From Arbacia lixula (lineage: Eukaryota; Echinodermata; Echinoidea; Arbacioida; Arbaciidae): a stretch of DNA of 64,000 nt. This document shows positions 20,297 through 32,224 of the stretch, one piece after another. Each line of letters starts with the position of its first letter. Positions within the stretch are counted from its first letter, which is position 1. Below the pieces are notes generated by a model that did no database searches, was not told the DNA's origin, and was given only the letters and a program-made list of their open reading frames with translations. The position numbers and the translations under genes are program-made. The stretch is from the NCBI GenBank assembly GCA_963669155.1, contig OZ022589.1:859127-923126 (forward strand), read 5' to 3'.

Positions 20297-21843
20297 ATGG
20301 AAGAGAGAAAGGGAAAAGGAAATACGCTTACCTTACTGAATGAGCATGCGATGGTGGAATGGCTCCCTAGCTGGTTGGTGGTTTTGCGTGTTATAACCTT
20401 CTGTAACCCCCTGTGGCAGACTAAATTGCTTTTCCTCTACCATTGGTGTGAATAGGAATGTGTCACGTGACCCTCTAACAATGACGCCATCCGAGGTTCC
20501 AGCTGGTCCTGACCTATCACGTACAGCACGCAACAATACCATGAATACAATATGGAAATGAGAGAGAAACGTACACGTGTTGCACGTGCTGGAAGTTTCA
20601 GAGGTGAAAGAGAAAGGAAGGTGAAGGCAGACGCCGAAATATGTAACGGGGATGAGAATATTATATCGAGTGTTATATCCGTTATATCAAGTGTATTGAT
20701 ATTCTTGAATATATACCTCCAATATAATCCGATTAAAGAGAAGCATGTGTTATAGCATCAAATTTATTTGGTCTATGACATTTTTAAATGTGTGATCCTG
20801 AGATGACCCACTTTTAAACTCTTCTCTATTATCATTGTAATACAGTCCAAAATAGCTGGTATCATGCAATTCCCAACTTTCATTCGTATTTTCAAAATTT
20901 AATGCAATGAAATTGCATTTATTTTGACTCGAGTACTTCAAACGAGTTCCGTTGTGGTTTAACATCTGTTTTATGTGTAGCTACCTTGTAATGAACATGA
21001 AGCTTGATTCAGTTAAAACCCTGTTTAGTACTTATGTGTCACGAACACATCCTTGTATACCGGTAAATAAAGTATTCGTATAGATCCAGCATGTAAAGTA
21101 GCTACTTTCATATCGATTCATTATTGTAGTATGTAGTTTAGTAATGTTACATTGCAGATTCGATTCGGCTATTTATTTCAGATTTTACAATGTGCCATTT
21201 CATTCTACCCAGCACCTTATTAGAAAGCTATAAACATACTCAAAATTAGTAGTTTTGTTGCAATATTACAGTGTAATATGATGTGATTTGGCATGAATAA
21301 CAGGTTGTATTTTCACTATTGTGTTTTATATATTAAAGGTATGCTTATTTTTATATTTTTAATCCAACCGTTGACATTTGTATAAATAGATGTAAAGTGG
21401 TTGCAATAAATGGAATATATATATATATATATATATACTGTAAATGTAGAGAGATTTCGATATAGAGAGAAAGAGGAAAGGAAGGGGGGGGGGGTGTTTT
21501 CCGGGGAAGGGATGTACCATTGTTACACGTATCATAACAATGGCTTTTAATCAAGTTTTAAAATAGATCACACTTAATACTAGTCAAAGTCATTGAAATA
21601 TCTTATTTAAAGATGGCGCTTTATAGTCAAGTATTAGCATAAACTGTGCGTTTGTGTCGCTATCTTTTTATTAGATCTGTAATCTCGCTAACTCGATTCC
21701 TCTCTCTCGCTATAGGAGTATACCCAGGAACATGTTCATGTTTACAGTATATCCCAGCCATAGAGCTATGTTAAGTGTCTTAATATAGAAGGGTCATGAT
21801 ATGAGTCCATGTGCATCATTTTCCTGTTGGTCTGTTACAAAAA
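20297..21843. other. Intergenic stretch, no gene seen
   Basis: AT-rich. Contains a short (AT)n run near 21415-21436 and a G run at 21485-21494. No supported coding sequence. Confidence 0.6.
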
Positions 21844-22530
21844 CTGGGACCCATCCATATTTTGCACCGTACACCCCATCTGGAGCCCATGTGGGCCAAA
21901 TAGCCCCCAAAAATGATAAAAATGGAGGGATGATATTTCACATTACTAATCATAGGCTATATACGAGCACAATCCTAACCCTTTCCTGTCTTATCCCATC
22001 CTTCCTTAATTTCCTACTCGATCCTATCGTATTCCTCAGTACACTCACTTTCATATATATAGTACTACGGAAATTAAATGTAATTAGAGATGAACATTTT
22101 GTTGTAATTATGGTTGTCTAGACTCAATTAGGCGGCATTCATTTTTTTTAATAAAACGGTTATTGGAATGTATGTTTAAATATTCCTTCTGTCTAGTTAT
22201 ATGCCGGTAATCTATTCAAATCTACAAAAATATGACACAAGTCAATAGGCCTAATGCCTGCATGAATATTCATGGGTATCTCAGTTATCATGTGGGTTCA
22301 AGGTGGAAAAAAAACCCATATGGCCCCCATATGGGTTTTATATGGCTCAGTCGACACAGAAATAAGACCACAATGCCCATATAAGTACCACATGGGGCCC
22401 ATATGGTTTTATTATCTGGGTTCTAGGTGGGACACACCATATGGGCCCCATATGGGTTGAGCATGGTACATATGGGTCCCAGTAGACTCACATGATTCCC
22501 ATATCTCCCCCAGATACTTTGCTATCTGGG
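21844..22530. mobile_element. CCCATATGGG-rich element, copy 1 (left end truncated)
   Basis: Ends at CCCCCAGATACTTTGCTATCTGGG. Inside, dyads such as CCCATATGGG, CCATATGGG and GGGGCCCATATGG recur many times. The central AT-rich part (TTCATATATATAGTACTACGG, 22051 onward) has a mirror copy in the opposite orientation at 25601-26413. Relative to that copy it lacks roughly 150 bases at the left end. No transposase, so it is a non-autonomous DNA transposon. Confidence 0.7.
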
Positions 22531-22935
22531 TTATTGAAAGTAAGTTGGCCAAACTCCATCAGTGATAGATAACTCTGACTGAAACAAGAGCCCTTTATAC
22601 ACAGGCCAACTCGGTTCGAGATTTTTTTCAAAAGAGGCAACATGGCGCATATTCATTTTTTCTTAACTGCTTGCCCAACAAAGCAATACGTACGCGCCAT
22701 GTTGCTATGTATTGAAACCTAGTTGGCCAAACTCTCTGTAAGAAGAGCTCCAGACGGGAGCAGAGCCACCTATAAACAGAGTTTGGCAAACTATAGGTAA
22801 CCTGTTGCCTGTTGCTGTTGCTTTGTTGGGAAAGCGAATAGCAAAAGAATATGCGCCATCTGGTAACCGAATGAAACCGAGTTGGCCAAACTCTGTTTAT
22901 AGATGGCTCTGGACGGGAGTGTAGTATGTCTGTGA
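22531..22935. repeat. GTTGGCCAAACTC / ATGGCGC repeat cluster
   Basis: GAGTTGGCCAAACTC-like dyads recur at about 22545, 22720 and 22880, with CTGTTTATAG-TGGCTCT and its inverse, and inverted ACATGGCGC / GCGCCATGTTG pairs. These look like nested short MITEs. Related sequence flanks the second CCCATATGGG element at 26422-26530. Confidence 0.55.
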
Positions 22936-23954
22936 CGGGAGACGGAAAATGCGCCCTCTTCATTTTAAATAGTCATAACAGTAACATTTCTCATGTTTTC
23001 AAGTCTGCATGCATGCATAGACTTAAATCAGTTACTTTCTCAAAAGTGACTGAAATGATTTGTCATGTTTTCATGTTATTTACAATTGACATTATCATCA
23101 TCCGGATGAGCACTGAAACTTCTTCGTAAAAACTAAGATTTACAGTGTTACACTAACTATTAAAAAGTAAAAAAAAAAGTAGCCTATAACAGATATATGT
23201 ATATATATGTATATGTATATATATGAGGTAGACAAAGAAATGTGGACTATACAAACCTTATCAAAACCTTGGGTACATGTTATGGGATTAACTGATTTAA
23301 AAACAATTTTTCTAGCGTAACATATGCATAAGAACTTAAACGAAAGGTGTTTTCCCACCTGCTCCTCTATGTAAGGGGGGAAATTCTGAATTTCATTTCA
23401 TTTATTTCCACACGTAAAAAACATACAAAATATAAACAAATAGACAAGCATTAACTTACATAGTGGCGGAGTCATTAACGAAGTTACAAAAACTTGTGTG
23501 AAAATGACATCGTTACAAAAAACAAACAAAGGACAGTACATCCCAATACAGCAAAAGATAAACGAGAAACAGCACAACCGACATTAAAAAGGGAAAGACG
23601 AGAACAATGTATTAAGCTAAAATTTAAAAGGAGATTAATGTATTGCACAGATGAATGCTTGAATACATGAATACATTACGAAAATGGCTTACTCACAGTG
23701 TGTGCACCAAGATCAGCTATGCACTCCAGCGAAGCCTGCACGGCTGACATATTTCTCAAAACAGATGTTATTTTGTTATTCAAAGAAATTCATTGCCTAA
23801 TCAGAAATACAGCGTATTGTTTAAAACACCTGGAAGTCTGGTAGTTTGATGAGGCTTGGGTCATCATAGACCAAAGGAAAGTCCATTCATAATAGGTGAA
23901 TTTTTTAATAGACCAAGTTCGTAATGTATGCACATCCCCCAGTAACAGACCATC

Positions 23955-24135
23955 TTCTTTGTAATCAAATATTATTCACGTCGTTCAAACAATACATTAC
24001 TAATGGTAACCACAAAACTTGTTTGAGGTTTGTCCGAGTAGCAACAACCAATAGATTCAGATTGCGTTCCGTCCATTGAAACTGAATCAAGAAACACCAT
24101 GAATAGGTGAATGTATTTACGCGTTATAAGGCAAT
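23955..24135 (+). repeat. Dispersed repeat R1, copy 1
   Basis: Shares TATTCACGTCGTTCAAAC, then GAGGTTTGTCCGAGTAGCAA, then CAACCAATAGATTCAG and ATTTACGCGTTA with 26610-26765 (plus) and, reversed, with 33680-33845. About 180 bp, non-coding, and likely a SINE or a MITE fragment. Confidence 0.6.
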
Positions 24136-24736
24136 ATAAATAAGGAAAGTTGTCAATACATTACAAAAATGTATTATTTGCAAGGGCCAGTGATGATGTT
24201 AATGTCACCAGACAAGAACAGCAAGAGCAAGCTCAGGTGTTTAGTTCGAGTCTGTTTAAAACTCATAATTACAAAGATCTTCTCGATTCTGCAAGAAGAG
24301 TGGTAGAAGATATGGAACAAGCTCAACGGCATATCACATGAAGGTTCAAACCAGTTGCACAGAAAGTAACACATGACCAGTTTCCTTGATTTGAACAGGC
24401 GTGTCCGAAACGACTCTTAAGGTGGCGGATAGCGGGAAAATTGAAGAGTAGCGAAAACTTATACGCATTCCACCAATTTAAACTGAATCACCAGATACAG
24501 CCGAATGTCAGAGCGTCTTAGGGATAAAGTTAATAATGCATTGCGAATCCTTGTACGATGGCATACGTGCAACACTTAAAAAAACACCATTCTAACATCC
24601 ACCGTATATTATTGTACAATACAACATTAAACCAGCGATAAGCTACACATTAAACTTAGCATGTACTCTGAATACATACGGTCATGACTCTGTGTGTACC
24701 AAGGGTTTGTGTGTATTACTGACACTACGGACACGA

Positions 24737-24796
24737 TCTTTTGTTATGCGGACAAAATTTCAAAGGTTCCCTTTGAAATGTCCGTATAACAAAAGA
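24737..24796. repeat. 60-base near-perfect hairpin
   Basis: TCTTTTGTTATGCGGACA, then TTTCAAAGG, a short loop, and the mirror CCCTTTGAAA then TGTCCGTATAACAAAAGA. One mismatch and a small bulge. It lies just left of the SINE-like unit. Confidence 0.8.
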
Positions 24797-24924
24797 CCAT
24801 GCTGTGTATGAACGATTTCGGGCACGATACATTCACAGCTTGGTAGCTAAAACATTCATCGTGGAGGGATGCAAACATAAACATAAACACCATTTAGCGG
24901 CTAAATTCTCCCGGTTGAGCACCG

Positions 24925-25250
24925 ACGCTATTATGGCTGAGAGGTCTAATACGCCGGTAGTAATCTCACACTCGTGCGTCTCGCACGGGTTCGAATCTCG
25001 TCTGACGCTAATACAGGTTCAAGGATTTTTGCGGTTTTGGCACCGTGTGATTGGGATCAGCCTTGTTTCCTCCCCTAAATTGTCAGGGCCTCGGCTAGAG
25101 TTCCAGGAGTTTACGAAGAGACATGCTTTGGGCCGATCGCCTATCAGAAGGGCTCTAATGGTAGTCGGTAAAAGGTCATTGATTTGGCCCCTAAGTCACG
25201 ACACCTGAACGCCTGGCAACCATTGCGTAATCTTTTGATTTTTTAAAAAA
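24925..25250 (+). mobile_element. tRNA-derived SINE-like unit
   Basis: An A-box-like TGGCTGAGAGGTCTAA (24944) is followed about 45 bases later by an exact B-box core GGTTCGAATC (24988), the internal RNA polymerase III promoter of tRNA-type genes. The acceptor ends do not pair and the anticodon arm is poor, so it is not a working tRNA. About 220 bases of unrelated body follow. The promoter resembles a Ser-type tRNA. An open frame across it is incidental. Confidence 0.55.
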
Positions 25251-25600
25251 ATTGTTTTGATTACTTGTTTTTCCTCTATCTCTATATATTAAGCAACCCA
25301 TAGCATTTCCCCCCCCCCCTTGTTTTTGTTTTTCTTTTTGAAATTCCCTTAAATTTGTTTTCTATCCTTATCTCCAGTAATAATGAGCTTGGATGATGCG
25401 AATCAAAATTAAACAACAGCATCTCACAAATTACAGGCCCAACCCGTAAAATTGACTAAAAAGTATATCATTAAAATATAGGCTTTCGACTAAGAGCACA
25501 TTTAGAAGTATAATGCGCTCCCACCCTCATGCTTTGCCGAGAGTTTAAAAAACCAACCCAAAACAAATTCCAGTGATTGGAAGAAACTAGTAATTGGAAT
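25251..25600. other. Intergenic, AT-rich
   Basis: Contains a C run near 25311-25319. No gene or repeat family recognised. Confidence 0.5.
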
Positions 25601-26413
25601 CCAGATAGCAAAGTATCTGGGGGAGATATGGGTATCATGTTGGTCTACTGGGGCCCATATGTACCATGTTCAACCCATATGGGGCCATATGGTTTGTGCA
25701 ACCTAGAACCCAGATGATAAAACCATATTGGCCCTATGTGGTATGTATATGGGTAATGCGGTGTTATTTCTGGGGCAACTGGGACATATAAAACCCATAT
25801 GGGGCCCATATTATGTGGTTTTCCACCTTGAATTACCCACGATATAATTGAGATGTTTACAAACATTCATGCATGCATTAGGCCTATTGACTTGTGTCAT
25901 ATTTTTGTATATTTGAATAGATAACCGGCATATTACTAGATAGAAATAATATTTAAGCATAAATTCCATTAACCATTTCATCAAAAGATTAATAAATGCC
26001 ACCTAATTGAACCCAGCAACAATAATTACGACAAAATGTTGATCTTTACTTGTACTAACCGATATTTTTTTTACAGTAAATTTCCGTAGTACTATATATA
26101 TGAAAGTGAGTGTACTGAGGAATACGATAGGATCAAGTAGGATAGGATAGGATAAGAGAGGATAGGATGAGGTTAGGATAAGGATTATGTGTTCGTATGT
26201 TGCCTATCCAAATATGATATATCATCCCTCAATTGTTTTGCCCATTTGGCCCAGATGGGGTGTACGGTGCAAAATATAGATGGGTCCCAGATGAGCCAAA
26301 TGGGGCCCATGTGGGCCCAGATGCTCCCCATATGAGCAGCCCATATGGGGCCCATATCCAGGGCCAGATCAACCCATATCTAGCATTTGGGCCCAGATGG
26401 TTTGCTATCTGGG
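25601..26413. mobile_element. CCCATATGGG-rich element, copy 2 (full length, inverted to copy 1)
   Basis: The left end CCAGATAGCAAAGTATCTGG and the right end CCAGATGGTTTGCTATCTGGG give about 13-base terminal inverted repeats (CCCAGATAGCAAA), each itself a small dyad. About 813 bp. Many internal CCCATATGGG-like words occur, plus a short (GGATAG)n stretch near 26130-26170. It lies opposite in orientation to 21844-22530. No obvious target duplication. Confidence 0.75.
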
Positions 26414-26609
26414 AAGTAACAACATGGCGCGTGTTACTTTGTTGGGCAAGTAGCGGATAACAACATTAGACGCGCCATGCTGTTACCTATTGTTACCATG
26501 TTGTAAGGTATTAAAATCGAGTTGGCCAAGCTTTACTCATAGCTTCATCTCTCTCAATGATCGTACTATTTTGAAAATTGCAGGGCGTACACCATGTCTG
26601 ATATGTATG

Positions 26610-26765
26610 CATATTTTATTCACTTCATTCAAACGATACGTTATTTATGGTAATCCAATGCTTGCCCGAGGTTTGTCCCAGTAGCAACAACTAATAGATT
26701 AGGAGTGTGTTATCCATTGAATTGAATCACGAAGTAGAGTGAATATATTTACGCGTTACTACATA
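26610..26765 (+). repeat. Dispersed repeat R1, copy 2
   Basis: Matches 23955-24135 through TTATTCACTTCATTCAAACG, then GAGGTTTGTCCCAGTAGCAA and ATATTTACGCGTTA. Confidence 0.6.
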
Positions 26766-26959
26766 GTTAGCAAACGGCTTATTGAATGTCGGATATAAGG
26801 TGAAATATCGGCCTAAGTATGATTTAGACAGAGTGAAGACACTACGTATCCAGAGCCCTTTATACATGTACATAAGGGCTGTGAATGTATCCATCTCTCT
26901 CTTTATACATGTATAATTATACATATGTATAAATAAACATGCAGAGGAATGTAACCACC

Positions 26960-27260
26960 CCCTCCTCTATCTCTCTCTCTCCCCCTCTCGGTATAGTATA
27001 TACATCTCCCTCTCTCCCTCACCCCCCCCCCCCTCACCCCTCCTCTCTCGCTACAGTATCTCCCTCTCTCTCTCTCTCCATCCCTCTCTTTTCTCTCTCT
27101 CTCTCTCTCCCTCTTCTCTCTCTCTCTCTCTCTCCCCTCTCTCTCGCTCTCTCTCGCTCCCCCCACTCTCTCGCTCTCTCTCGCTTCCCCCCACTCTCTC
27201 TTCGTCTCTCCCAAACTATTTTTGTTCCTCACCTCCCTCTCTCTCTCTCTCTCTCTCACA
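26960..27260. repeat. (CT)n pyrimidine microsatellite
   Basis: CT-rich with C runs (27027-27037) and CTCGCT interruptions. Confidence 0.97.
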
Positions 27261-27364
27261 CACACTCTTTCATGATGGTATATGATGTATAAATGAATAG
27301 TCTCATTCATGTCTCATATCCTGATAGTGGATCGAAATGAAATTAAACAAATTTCCAATTGAAA

Positions 27365-30300
27365 GCGTGTCAAGTTTAACATGATTTATTTAATAAAAAA
27401 CGTAACGTTTAATATATCTATAGTTACAAGTATGACCATAAGTGCACTAGTGCAATGAGTTCAGTAGCGTTTAGTCAAGTGCTTTACTTTGTAAAATTCT
27501 CTTTACTTTGTGATCAACATTTCATACACAATTTGCCATTCCCGATGACATAACCACTGTTAGAAAGCTAAGGAAATATAAAACCTGGCATGTCGGGTAT
27601 GACGCCAACATCAACTCACAGTTGAACAACGATATACATGAACAGAGTGAGATAAAGAGGTTATTTATACAAACAAAAACAGTATATATTACCAGACAAC
27701 TTACTACACCCCGACAATCTTATCATAGATAACCATCAGACATATTCTACTTTATATCCATTGGTCGATGTGCATACTTCCCATTGAGCATAATTTGCAT
27801 ATTTCATATCCATCCGAACACCATATCTTGCATGACACGTAATTCTCGGATTGTTTTTCATTAGAAGACAAGGCACCCTCTAATAAATCAGCTACATTTC
27901 TACCAACACTTGGTAGTTTCTTTGTTTCTTCATTGTGACATTATGCACAACAGTAGCGCAATATGGGCCAAGCTGTATTACATCTATACAATAGTTGTAA
28001 CTACCAAAGTATTATAGTGACCATCGATGATACGTTACACGAGTTAAACATTTATATGCAACATGATATTCGTCCCCTTACCCTGTTTTCACAAAAAACA
28101 TATCATCTAACGAGCGAGCGCTACTGAATTGTTGTTCTATCTCTGGCACGGTATGTGAAGCTACTCCACGTTACCATTGAAGGGATGTTTCTAGCTCAAT
28201 CACAATACCATGTCAGTTCATTTCCAAGATTGCGTCATAATAATAATAAACATCGGAAAAAATCCTCACACTTTTATCAAAAACATATAAATAACGAGGC
28301 ATACAACATATTTCATGTAAAAATAAACAAACTGAGATATTCTTCTACAAAATTGCACAACAAAAATGAAACATTACATCATTACGATGACAAAATCATG
28401 ATTTTTAAGTTCATAATATGGCAGACCGCTATTATGTAACACAACAACAACAACAACAGGTGGGTCTAGTCTTCATCCTTGCATTACTAGAGTGGTGTCA
28501 TCCATCGCTGAGTTTGGTCAGAAAGAAGACATTCGACAAAGCCCAAGCACCCTTTAATGATGCATATAGTCGTGATAGAGACAGGTGGAATATAGAGCTC
28601 GTGCCCACAACGTTTTCCTGTTGATTCCAAAGTATGGAACGCGATAAAATATAAACATTATGTAATTATAAAAGAAAATACACTACGGGTTTCAGCTCTA
28701 TTCTGTTTTCATCCCGTATGTTAGAGGTAAAAAGAAATGACAATAAGTACATAAATACAATCATATTAACTCTGTCTCTTAAAAAGGAACTGCAACGTAA
28801 ACAAAAACAAAACCACGCCAGCTATGACCCCAAAGTCTGCGAGTCTTTGATACCATGCAAATGCTACTACTAGATACACTCTTTCAAAACGTACAGTTAC
28901 GTTTCAAGGTTACCATGGTTACAAGAATGTTGGAAAACTAAGTATAACATAGCTATTAACATATATAAATCACGAGCGTTAAAACAACATACAGCTGGAA
29001 GATCTCTGATTTTAATTATATATCGCCTGTAAATCATTTTATACATTTTCAAGAACGTCAACTACGCTCCACTGTAAGGACTATTAAGGGTCAAAGTAAG
29101 GATCAGACGGTTGATATAACTAGCAGAGTGGCATGAGTGGGCGTATTTTGGGGCAAGAAGATGATGGAAGAGGCCGATGTAAGGAAGGAGGGGTGTATTT
29201 TATGCTCCCCATGTTTCTCTGAGCCCACCATTCCTGCACAAAAAATGTCGCCATCAGTAGGCGGAAATTGTCCACTCACCTGACATTCAAATCGCACTTC
29301 TTGGCCGAGATTTTTCTGTGGCGCTCTAAGCAAAACATTCCCGTTTCCCTTATCAGCTTTCCTATTTAGTGGGATCCAACAGTATCTACTAGTGTAACGG
29401 TTGCATTTGTTGCTACCCCAAAATACACACCACTTCCACTATTATTCACATGGAAACTTAAATGTAAAAACATACTCTTTTTTCAGAGTTGATTAATTTA
29501 TAATTTGTGACCAATGGCCCTAGTTTTTTAAGGGGGGGGGGGGGGATGAATTATTTATTCCTTGAAATAATAAGCCTTGACATCAACGACATTACCATTA
29601 CAGGTATACCAAATAACGATTATTGATTACGGACGTTTGTTATTTGAAGTATGTAATTACTTCATTATCGAATGTATTTTTACTGTCTTAATGTATATAT
29701 GCAATCGTTGTTTAAGTCGTCTACCTTCTGATGGTCTCTGTGGGGCTGAGATCAGTAAAAGAAAGCAAGGAATGTTGTGACTTGAAGGTTGCAAATGCAA
29801 TTAATCGATCAATTAATCTAATTTAACTCAATGAAGTTTCGTTCTCAGCCCACATTTATTATCATCCGAGCACATCCTTGATAATATTGGTCCAAAAGAA
29901 CGTACGTTACTGGTCGGTATGCATCGACGCGTCCATACACAAGAACAACTCTTCCAGCTTATATAAAAAGAGCAAGCATATTCTTTATATTCAAAATGAA
30001 TAAATATCACATCACCACTTACTATACAATAATCCTCATCCAACGTTATGTCTACAAATAGTACTTTTCTTTTGATATCTAACAAAACGTTAAAACTCTA
30101 CAATTTCTTTTTTTTTTCGTGAAAATTCACCACCATACATACAACTATTGAAAAAATACGTTCGATAATAATAATTCGAGATTATTTGTACATTTACATT
30201 TACATCTGTCAGCCACCAATTAATTTCACAAATTGATAGAAAAATACGAAAGACCAATGCAACAATTTCTTGAAGCTTTCCCTCAGGTCATATGTTATCA

Positions 30301-30847
30301 CATAAATCACAAAATTATCACAAATAATTGAGATGCATTTAAAGCAAAAACAACGGCACAAACGAACACAACAGACGTTGTTTGACAGGCATAAATATAA
30401 AACGTGAGTTGTTATAATGCTCGAAAGCAGATCCAAAATAGGTGACACTATTCAATCATTATTCTGTGATTTAGTGCCAACTCAGAATGTGCCAGAAAGC
30501 GCAATGACTACTTCTACATATTTGCCTGTAAGCTTTTAATTTGACATATATATCATCGAAAGTGGGATATTGAAATTAAACACTTTGCTGAAGACTTGGA
30601 TGACAACACGCAACCACAAAAAATGAGAGAGCTACAGGCAAATTTGTGCTATTACAGGAATAAAAATTGGAAAAGATTTAATATCATCAGCGGTTTTTGA
30701 CATGGGCTTTCAGCCTGTGAAACTTAAGAGAAAAAGGACATTCATAAAGATTTGAAATGTTGAACACGTGTCCAGGAGTATACCCGTGAACATATTAGTG
30801 TATGTCGGACACAGAGATGACGCGTGTTTTGGTCTTTGGCCCGTGCG
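27365..30847 (-). other. Probable 3' UTR and downstream flank of integrin B
   Basis: This 3.5 kb directly after the integrin B stop is AT-rich and free of the MITEs and large microsatellites that fill the rest of the window, as expected of transcribed 3' UTR. A minus-strand AATAAA lies at 27389-27384, a possible far polyadenylation signal; others occur near 29556-29551 and 29858-29853. The true end cannot be fixed from sequence. A C/G run is at 29531-29544. No second gene is supported here. Confidence 0.35.
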
Positions 30848-30910
30848 TTATTTGCCGTACACTGGATTCTTGAAGGTTGACGTCGAAGACTTGTAGATGG
30901 GGTTATCACT
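30848..30910 (-). CDS. ITGB: Integrin beta B exon 23: cytoplasmic NPxY motifs and stop
   Basis: Twenty codons and TAA (30850-30848). Encodes [20 protein letters not shown]. The first NPxY is the talin-type site; the S/T cluster and second NPxY form the kindlin-type site. The acceptor is attttgcag. Confidence 0.97.
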   Translation of the reverse strand, partial: SDNPIYKSSTSTFKNPVYGK

Positions 30911-32008
30911 CTGCAAAATAAAAAACGAATACAAGCACATTTAAAAAAAATATGTAAATAATCATTTCACAGTAATGCTTCTAGACACTTCCTATATCTA
31001 TTTGCACATCAATGAAAACACTTTCAAAATGTTTTTTTTTTCTTTTATCACTGGAGGAAATCAAATGTCATAGACATCAAGAACTCACATTGTTATTCTA
31101 CCACCCTCTCTATGATAATACCAGCTCCATTACAACCCCACACACCCCCATACCACCAGACATATATCCTATTCTACCAGCACCGGAAACACTCTGAAAA
31201 ATTATCTTCCTTATGTAATTTGGCACCTGCATGGTCCTTGCCACAATGTGCTTTACTTCACAAGCAGGAAGATGCAGGTCTCCCTTTCTTACCCTTTTCC
31301 CATATCACTCCTCACTCTATACGACTCCCCCTCTACCACTCCTCATTTTACTTATACACTTGTTACCCTGCACCCTTCTACCAGCCCGTCTCCAAGTCCT
31401 ACCCCTTTCACACCCCCTGTACGACTCTCCCCCTTTCCATTTCTACCACTCTCTCCCTCTACCTTACCTAACCTCCCCCCCCCCCCCCTCCCCATCTACC
31501 CCATTTTCCCTATACTCATTTCCCTCCGGTCTTCTATCTACTAGCCCATTTCTAACCTACCTACACCCCTTCTATAAATTATGTTCCCTCTACCTTTCCT
31601 CCACTCTACCAGAACGTACCACATTTTCCCGTCACTTATTCCCCTTCAGCCCTCTACTAGTCCAACTATGACCTAACATTGCACATCTAGTTCCATACAC
31701 TCCACGTCATACCCTTCATTCCCAGAACCAACACCTCCTGCACATACCTCACACGCACCCAGACATATGGACACAGATCTTCCTCATTCACTTCTCCAAC
31801 CCTCTGGAACAACCTGTCACTTCACATCCGGAGGGCATCAACTTTATTTTCATTTAAAGCTGTACTTAAGACCCGCTTGTTTTCTACTTAGTTTGATGTT
31901 TTTGTTAATGTAAGACTGTGAATGTAAGACGTATACTTTTGAAATATTGTAAATATTAATGTAAATCGCATAGGGAACCGTTATGGCTATAATGCGCTCT
32001 ATAAGCTT

Positions 32009-32065
<57 letters not shown>

Positions 32066-32181
32066 TTATAATTATTATTATTATAAGTAGTAGTAGAAGT
32101 AGTAGTAGTAGTAGTTGTAGTAGTAGTAGTAGTAGTAGTAGTAGTATAGTAGTAGTAGTAGTTGTAGTATCATTATCATCA

Positions 32182-32224
<43 letters not shown>

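Noticed and set aside
24944..25010. Functional tRNA gene
   Set aside because: A and B boxes are present but the acceptor stem and anticodon arm do not pair; better explained as a SINE head.
24804..25208. 134-codon frame
   Set aside because: Overlaps the SINE-like unit; no domain.
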